In this document: positions 58,972 through 64,000 of the stretch, piece after piece
How the letters are laid out: every line of letters starts with the position of its first letter
How positions within the stretch are numbered: the stretch's first letter is position 1
Origin: Clostridia bacterium
GTDB lineage: Bacteria; Bacillota; Clostridia; Christensenellales; Borkfalkiaceae
Reading direction: 5' to 3'
Assembly: GCA_017473605.1 (NCBI GenBank)
Contig: JAFUKM010000010.1
Coordinates: 1 to 64,000 of the forward strand
DNA: 64,000 nucleotides
Position numbers and translations under genes: made by a program
The notes under the pieces: model-generated
What the model was told of the DNA's origin: nothing
Databases searched by the model: none
What the model saw: the letters and a program-made list of their open reading frames with translations, nothing else

Positions 58972-59843
58972 AATTTCGTCTTTGCTTTCGCTTTGCCGTT
59001 ACGCACTTCCGCAAGCCCGTAAAAAGCGTCTTCCTTATAGATTTTATACAATCCGTCTTTCTCGTCCGTTTCCACCGCTATGCCATTGAAGAAACGTATC
59101 GCTTCTTTGCCTTGCATACAAAGCGTGGGATACGGCAACGTCTTTTCCGTGGGAATTATATATTGTTCCAATTCTTCCACGGGCAAATCCTGTTCCAAAA
59201 GGGAAAAGGGTATCGTTTGCGCTATCTCGAAAACACCGCTTTTTGTACGGCGTAACGCGCTCATTACAGCGTTTGTGCCCAACTTTTTGGCAATATCCCT
59301 TGCAAGCGAACGGATATATGTGCCGCCGCCGCAATTTATCTTGATACGGAAAGCAGTACCCGAAATTTGTTCCAGCACTTCTATACCGTATATACGCACC
59401 TGTTTTGCGGGTAATTCAAAATCAACCCCTGCGCGCGCCAAATCATAGCCGCGTTTGCCGTTGACGTTTTTTGCGCTGTATTTGGGCGGCACTTGCATAA
59501 TATCCCCGAAAAAGGTCGGCAATACGTTTGCAATCTCTTCCGCCGTGGGAATATCTCCGCCGTAAACAAGCTCCCCCGTGCTATCGAGCGTATCGGACGT
59601 TACGCCGAACGTAAATTCGGCGATATATTCCTTTTCCTTTTCCAAAAAATAATCGAACAAACGGGCGGCGTTACCTATACCTACGGGCAAAACGCCACTT
59701 GCGAGCGGGTCGAGCGTACCCATATGTCCGCAAGGCGTACCCGTCAGCCATTTGCATTTATTCACTACCGTTCCCGACGTGATGCCGCTCGGCTTATCCA
59801 CGTTGAAAAAACCGAGCGTTTGAATTTTTCCTGTTCGTTTCAC
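58965..59843 (-). CDS. truB: tRNA pseudouridine(55) synthase TruB
   Basis: TruB makes pseudouridine 55 in the T-loop of tRNAs. The 292-residue protein has the catalytic motif GHMGTLDPLASGVLPVGIG (about residues 35-53, with the nucleophile Asp41) and the family pattern YIRSLARDIAKKLG. The start is a GTG at 59843, 11 bp after the pheT stop; its ribosome-binding site is weak, so coupling to pheT is likely. It is not in the infB-rbfA cluster as usual. Confidence 0.94.
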   Translation of the reverse strand: MKRTGKIQTLGFFNVDKPSGITSGTVVNKCKWLTGTPCGHMGTLDPLASGVLPVGIGNAARLFDYFLEKEKEYIAEFTFGVTSDTLDSTGELVYGGDIPTAEEIANVLPTFFGDIMQVPPKYSAKNVNGKRGYDLARAGVDFELPAKQVRIYGIEVLEQISGTAFRIKINCGGGTYIRSLARDIAKKLGTNAVMSALRRTKSGVFEIAQTIPFSLLEQDLPVEELEQYIIPTEKTLPYPTLCMQGKEAIRFFNGIAVETDEKDGLYKIYKEDAFYGLAEVRNGKAKAKTKLC

Positions 59844-59854
59844 GTTTTCACCGT

Positions 59855-62293
59855 TTAACGAAGCTCTATACCGAGCTTGAATTTGAGATTGCCCAAAATC
59901 TTCTTTACGAAGTTATCGAGCGTTTCGGGCGTGAACGCCTTTTCCGTTTGGTTATCGGGCGTAAAGGTAAGCGTGAACGCCATACTCTTCTTCCCTTCGG
60001 GAACTTGACCACCGCGATACACGTCGAAAAGTTTAGCTTCCGTAACGTACTTACAAGAGTGCAACAAAACTTCTTCGATTTGTCCGCAAGTGAGTGCTTC
60101 GTCCGCAATCAAGGCAAGGTCGCGTTTTACCGCAGGGAATCTCGGTAAGTTTTTATAACGTACGTTATCGTCCATAACCGCCTTTAACGCCGACAAATCC
60201 AATTCGCCAAGGTATACCTTTTTATCCAAGCCGAGCGTATTGGAAATTTCGGGGTCGAGTTCGCCGAAGCAACCCACGGCTTTTCCGTCCATGAGTACGT
60301 TTGCCGATACGCCGGGATGCAAATACGATTTTTCCGCGCGCTCGTACGTAAATGCCACATGGAATACTTCCGCGATACGTTCTATCGCGCCTTTCATATC
60401 GAAGAAATCGTTTTTACCCCCCCAAATGCCAAGCACAAGGTGCTTATTTTCTTCGGGTTGTTCGCTTGCCGCAGTGTTTTTCGGCGCGTACGTATTTGCC
60501 ACTTCGAACTGTCTGCCTTCGTCGTTGCCGCGACGGATATTGCGTACGGCGTTACCGAGCATAGACGGCGCAAGGAAGGTGCGCATAAGAGAGAGCTCTT
60601 CGCTGATGGGATTGAGAATTTTCACGGCGTTTCTTTCTACCGCGTCTTGGGGCAATTTCATCAAATCGAAATCCTTGGGCGAGTAGAAGGAATAGTTATA
60701 CGCTTCCGAAAAGCCTTGCGTTCGCAAAAGATTTTTCAAATGCAATTCCCGTTTTTGCTCGTCCGTCAAGCCGCCGCCCGTAACCTGCGCTTTATCCAAG
60801 AACGTAGGCGTGATATGCTCGTAACCGTACATACGGATAATTTCTTCCGCCAAGTCGGGATACCCGTCGATATCGTCGCGATAGCCCGGTATTTCCACCA
60901 TCAGCGTATCTCCGTCCAAAACGGGCTTAAAATTCAATCTCGTCAAAATATTGATAATTTCTTCGTTGGGTACGACTATCCCCAAAAGCGCGTTAATCTT
61001 CGCGACGCTCGCCGTCATTTGGCGAGGCGTAAGATTTGCCGCGCAAATATCGCGGCGCATATCCGTTACCGTACCGCAGTTTAATTCTTCAATCAAATGC
61101 AACGCTCTTGCCATACCGAAACCGTTGGTATACGCGTCTACGCCCTTTTCAAATCTGGACGAAGAGTCGGAAGATTGCCCCAAAGCGCGCGAAGTTTTAC
61201 GCACGTTATCACGAGCAAATTTCGCCGATTCGAAAAATACGTTTTTCGTCGTATCTTTGATACCGCTATTCAAGCCGCCCATAATCCCCGCAAGCGCAAC
61301 GGGCTTCTTGCCGTCGCAAATTACAAGGTTATCGCTATTCAGCGTAAATTCCTTTTCGTCGAGCGTAACGATTTTTTCGCCCTTTTCCGCGCGGCGAACA
61401 ACGATTTTTCTATCTCCCAAATCTTCCGCGTCGAACGCGTGCATGGGTTGTCCCATTTCCAAGAGTACGAAATTGGTAATATCGACGATGGGCGAAATGG
61501 AACGGATACCCGAAAGCGCCAAACGCTTACGCATCCAAGCGGGCGATACGCCGCCTTGTACGTTCTCTACATAGTGCCCTACGTATCTGGGGCACAAGTC
61601 GGGCGCATGTACTTCTACGTCGATACTCTTTGCGTTCGTCTTGCTTTCCATATACGAATAATCGGGTTCTTTGAACGGTTTTTGAATTACCGCCGCCACT
61701 TCGCGCGCGATACCCACGATACATTGACAATCGGGACGGTTTGCCGTAATCGAAATATCGAAAATCCAATCGTCCAAGCCGACAATCTTTTTAATATCTT
61801 CGCCTACGGGCGTATCTTTATCCAAATCCAAAAGCCCGTTTACTTCCGCGCCCGGATAGAAATCGTCGTTGATACCCAGCTCTTCCCCCGAACAAAGCAT
61901 ACCGAACGATTCTACGCCGCGCAATTTGCCTTTTTTAATCTTTTTAACCGCGTCGGGGTTCTTTTCAAGTACGGCAGGGTTGCTTTCCACTACCGTCGAG
62001 CCGTCGAGCGCGCAAGGCGTTTTCATACCCACGTATACGTTGGGCGCGCCCGTAACGATTTGCAATTCCCTACCGTATTCTTCGCCGCAGTCCACCACGC
62101 AAATTTGCATGTGGTCGCTATCGGGATGGGGCGTGAGAGATTTCACTTCGCCTACCACTACGCGGCTGATTTTTTCGCCGAGATAGGAAAGTTCTTCTAC
62201 TTCAAAACCGCAGGAAAAGAGCTTTTCCGCCAGCTCTTGCGCGGTCATATCTATATCTACGTAATCTTTTAACCAACTGAAAGGTGCTTTCAT
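59855..62293 (-). CDS. pheT: Phenylalanyl-tRNA synthetase beta subunit
   Basis: The 812-residue beta subunit has the N-terminal EMAP-like tRNA-binding domain (about 40-150), B3/B4 editing domain (about 210-380), B5 domain (about 400-475), the catalytic-core-like module, and the FDX-ACB anticodon-binding end (residues about 718-812). It forms the alpha2-beta2 enzyme with PheS. It begins 12 bp after pheS, and the T-box in front of pheS controls both. Confidence 0.97.
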   Translation of the reverse strand: MKAPFSWLKDYVDIDMTAQELAEKLFSCGFEVEELSYLGEKISRVVVGEVKSLTPHPDSDHMQICVVDCGEEYGRELQIVTGAPNVYVGMKTPCALDGSTVVESNPAVLEKNPDAVKKIKKGKLRGVESFGMLCSGEELGINDDFYPGAEVNGLLDLDKDTPVGEDIKKIVGLDDWIFDISITANRPDCQCIVGIAREVAAVIQKPFKEPDYSYMESKTNAKSIDVEVHAPDLCPRYVGHYVENVQGGVSPAWMRKRLALSGIRSISPIVDITNFVLLEMGQPMHAFDAEDLGDRKIVVRRAEKGEKIVTLDEKEFTLNSDNLVICDGKKPVALAGIMGGLNSGIKDTTKNVFFESAKFARDNVRKTSRALGQSSDSSSRFEKGVDAYTNGFGMARALHLIEELNCGTVTDMRRDICAANLTPRQMTASVAKINALLGIVVPNEEIINILTRLNFKPVLDGDTLMVEIPGYRDDIDGYPDLAEEIIRMYGYEHITPTFLDKAQVTGGGLTDEQKRELHLKNLLRTQGFSEAYNYSFYSPKDFDLMKLPQDAVERNAVKILNPISEELSLMRTFLAPSMLGNAVRNIRRGNDEGRQFEVANTYAPKNTAASEQPEENKHLVLGIWGGKNDFFDMKGAIERIAEVFHVAFTYERAEKSYLHPGVSANVLMDGKAVGCFGELDPEISNTLGLDKKVYLGELDLSALKAVMDDNVRYKNLPRFPAVKRDLALIADEALTCGQIEEVLLHSCKYVTEAKLFDVYRGGQVPEGKKSMAFTLTFTPDNQTEKAFTPETLDNFVKKILGNLKFKLGIELR

Positions 62294-62305
62294 TGTATTG
62301 TCTCC

Positions 62306-63319
62306 TTAATTCTCGAATTGTTCCAAGAAGCGCGTATCGTTTTCAAACAACGTCTTGATATTGTTGATACCGTATTTGAGCATTGCAATACGTTCAATAC
62401 CCATACCGAACGCAAAACCCGTATATTCGTCGGGGTCTACGTTACAGTTTTCGAGTACGCGTCTATTTACCATACCTGCGCCGAGCACTTCTATCCAACC
62501 CGTACCCTTACAAAGGCGACAACCCTTACCGCCGCACTCTGAACAGCTTAAATCAACTTCTACGCTCGGTTCGGTAAACGGAAAATAGGACGGGCGCAAA
62601 CGGACTTTCGTCGAAGCGGTGAACATCTTTTTCGCAAACTCCGCGAGCATACCCTGTAAATCGCAAAGGGTAATACCCTTATCTACGACAAGTCCTTCCA
62701 TCTGGTGAAACATCGGCGAGTGCGTTGCGTCGTCGTCCGAACGGAATACTCTGCCCGGCGATAAAATTTTAATCGGCGGCGTTTCCTTTTCCATTACGCG
62801 GATTTGCCCCGCCGACGTTTGCGTACGGAGCAATAAGTTTTCGGCAAGATAGAAGGTATCCTGCATATCCCTTGCAGGGTGGTCTTTCGGGGTATTGAGC
62901 GCCGTGAAATTGTAATAATCCGTTTCGATTTCAGGTCCCTCGAACACCTTAAAACCCATACCCGCGAAAATATCGATAAGTTCGTTTTTTACAAGCGTAA
63001 TAGGATGCAAAGCGCCTGCTTTATACGCCTTACCCGGCATTGTGATATCGATACGCTCTTTCGCGTACTTTTCTTCCATTTCCATTTTACGGACGACGAG
63101 CGCGCGCGCTTCGAACTGCTCTTCCATACCCTGTTTGAATTCGTTGACGATTTTACCGAACGCCGGTCTGTCTTCCTTTGCCAAGTCCTTCATACCGCTC
63201 ATAATCCCTTTAAGCGCCGTTTGGAAACGGACTTTGAGTTCGTATAACGCCCTGCCCGTTTGCATTTGTTCCATTGCGGCTTCGATTTCCGTCCGCAACG
63301 CTTCGATTTTTTCTTTCAT
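62306..63319 (-). CDS. pheS: Phenylalanyl-tRNA synthetase alpha subunit
   Basis: The catalytic alpha subunit activates phenylalanine and charges tRNA-Phe. The 337-residue protein has the N-terminal coiled coil (about 1-90), motif 2 ([27 protein letters not shown]) and motif 3 ([18 protein letters not shown]). AAGGAG precedes ATG 63319. It is the first gene behind the T-box leader. Confidence 0.97.
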   Translation of the reverse strand: MKEKIEALRTEIEAAMEQMQTGRALYELKVRFQTALKGIMSGMKDLAKEDRPAFGKIVNEFKQGMEEQFEARALVVRKMEMEEKYAKERIDITMPGKAYKAGALHPITLVKNELIDIFAGMGFKVFEGPEIETDYYNFTALNTPKDHPARDMQDTFYLAENLLLRTQTSAGQIRVMEKETPPIKILSPGRVFRSDDDATHSPMFHQMEGLVVDKGITLCDLQGMLAEFAKKMFTASTKVRLRPSYFPFTEPSVEVDLSCSECGGKGCRLCKGTGWIEVLGAGMVNRRVLENCNVDPDEYTGFAFGMGIERIAMLKYGINNIKTLFENDTRFLEQFEN

Positions 63320-63616
63320 TGTATACTCCTTACGTTATGTTTTTCCGTTATAAAAAACGCCCTGCACGCCTAGAAAGCGTGCAGGGCGAATACTATCCGC
63401 TGTACCACCTGCGTTCGCGCGAGTAAACCGCGCCTTATTTGCGCCGTTACGCCGCGCCTTTGCGGTTCTCCCTACCCCTGATGCCAGGCTCAAAAGAACG
63501 GCTCCAAAGTGAATTGGCAATCTTTCCGTTTTCCCACGCCTTTCAGCCTACGAGCGCGGTCTCTTTTGAAAACGATACGAAAAACGCCTGCTTTTTCATC
63601 GCCTTTGATTTTCTTT
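63320..63616 (-). ncRNA. T-box riboswitch (phenylalanine) leader of pheST
   Basis: The leader of about 300 nt contains the T-box sequence AGGTGGTACAGCGG (63410-63397) and a terminator with arms CGCCCTGCACGC and GGCGTGCAGGGCG (63388-63358) followed by six T. A UUC triplet (63513-63511) lies in a plausible specifier region (CAATTCACTTTGGAGC), matching phenylalanine. Uncharged tRNA-Phe should stabilise the antiterminator and allow read-through into pheS, pheT, truB, ribF and the Nfo-like gene. The specifier placement was judged by eye. Confidence 0.9.
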
Positions 63617-63622
63617 TTTCTT

Positions 63623-63651
63623 ATTATATCCTTTTTAAAGGATAATGTCAA
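63623..63651 (-). promoter_or_regulatory. Consensus promoter of the pheST T-box operon
   Basis: On the minus strand TTGACA (63651-63646) and TATAAT (63628-63623) match the sigma-A consensus exactly, with a 17-bp spacer. Transcription should start near 63616. Confidence 0.9.
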
Positions 63652-63672
63652 ACGATTTCGTTTGGCTTGCGC

Positions 63673-64000
63673 TTATTTTTGCTTCAACAAGTCGCGGATT
63701 TCTTCCAAAAGTTTGGTGTTTGCCATTGCTTTTTCTTCCGCTTTTGCCGCTTCTTCCGCCGCCTTTGCAGCAGCTTCCGCCGCAGCTGCTTCTTGCGCCG
63801 CCTTTTCTTCCGCTATTTGCTTTTCGTAAAGGGCTTCCGCTTCGCGATAGGAAACTTTTTCTGCTTTACGGATTGTTTTGATTGCTTTCTTTCTCTCTTT
63901 TGCCGTCGTGCCGAACGCTTCTTCTCTTGCTTTTGCAATATTGTTCATCATACGCACAATCATAAATAACACGAAAGCAATCAAAAGGAAATTGATAATT
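63673..64000 (-). CDS. mscL: Large-conductance mechanosensitive channel MscL (C-terminal part)
   Basis: The gene is cut by the window edge; the N-terminus and first helix are outside. The visible part starts IINFLLIAFVLFMIVRMMNN, the second transmembrane helix of MscL, and ends with the family motif LLEEIRDLLKQK, the cytoplasmic helix bundle. Between them is a long charged and Ala/Glu-rich helical stretch (about 65 residues, with repeated EAAAK-like units) that is longer than in the well-studied channels. The channel opens under membrane tension to release osmolytes. Promoter and start are not visible. Confidence 0.9.
   Translation of the reverse strand, partial: IINFLLIAFVLFMIVRMMNNIAKAREEAFGTTAKERKKAIKTIRKAEKVSYREAEALYEKQIAEEKAAQEAAAAEAAAKAAEEAAKAEEKAMANTKLLEEIRDLLKQK

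Noticed and set aside
63358..63388. Hairpin before pheS as a plain terminator of mscL
   Set aside because: mscL is on the same strand but upstream of the pheST promoter; the adjacent T-box sequence shows this is the T-box terminator.
1..64000. CRISPR array, rRNA operon or replication origin
   Set aside because: No regularly spaced direct repeats, rRNA-like sequence or DnaA-box cluster was noticed on reading; dnaG and holA alone do not mark an origin.

Overview
The window looks like a chromosome segment of a moderate-GC Bacillota (Clostridia-type) bacterium, probably an uncultured gut lineage. The support is gene content: AddAB rather than RecBCD, a class III fructose-1,6-bisphosphatase, the dgt-dnaG-rpoD-trmK-nif3 and rimP-nusA-rnpM-L7Ae-infB-rbfA-nrnA clusters, a CdaA diadenylate cyclase, a T-box leader on pheST, and BspA-type leucine-rich lipoproteins. 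A finer assignment is not safe from sequence alone. No rRNA, CRISPR array or replication origin was seen. Nearly all genes are on the minus strand.

Layout. 1-2340: right end of an integrated mobile element, with an XRE repressor behind tandem palindromic operators and a tyrosine integrase, abutting the 3' end of a tRNA-Gln(CUG) gene. 2588-14908: PRC-barrel protein, a small membrane protein, addB-addA, a lipoprotein, an esterase, aspartokinase, and cdaA with a translationally coupled 35-residue membrane peptide where cdaR is normally found. 15030-23436: holA, a ComEC lacking its metallo-beta-lactamase domain, and a 1,884-residue DUF4011/SF1 helicase/Vsr-like protein. 23602-29829: the translation/transcription-factor operon from rimP to nrnA. 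29966-35546: two copies of the same module, a leucine-rich-repeat lipoprotein facing a small XRE regulator, on either side of fbp. 35599-44984: a PolC-like exonuclease without polymerase, ispG, nrdR, rarA, a patatin, pheA, aroF, coaD, rsmD and membrane proteins. 45015-52791: the dgt-dnaG-rpoD operon extended by trmK, nif3, a zinc-ribbon protein, alr and a 5-formyl-THF cyclo-ligase. 52949-58109: an acyltransferase, a GT8 glycosyltransferase, dtd, efp, an M24 peptidase and an endonuclease IV-like protein. 58102-63616: a phenylalanine T-box operon pheS-pheT-truB-ribF-nfo-like. The right edge cuts into mscL.

How the parts relate. Most genes are housekeeping: replication and repair (holA, dnaG, rarA, addAB, dgt), translation (infB, rbfA, rimP, nusA, efp, pheST, truB, dtd), aromatic and isoprenoid synthesis (aroF, pheA, ispG) and cell wall/second messenger (alr, cdaA). 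The unusual content is (1) the CdaA-coupled microprotein, (2) the twin lipoprotein/XRE switch modules, one with a 21-bp palindrome sitting between the -35 and -10 of a consensus promoter, (3) the helicase-Vsr protein, a possible single-gene defence factor, (4) the placement of truB, ribF and an Nfo-like gene under a Phe T-box, and (5) RNA hairpins at ribosome-binding sites or in leaders (3793-3834, 13855-13906, 29851-29876). No single large undescribed multi-gene system is evident; the best candidates for new biology are items 1 and 2.
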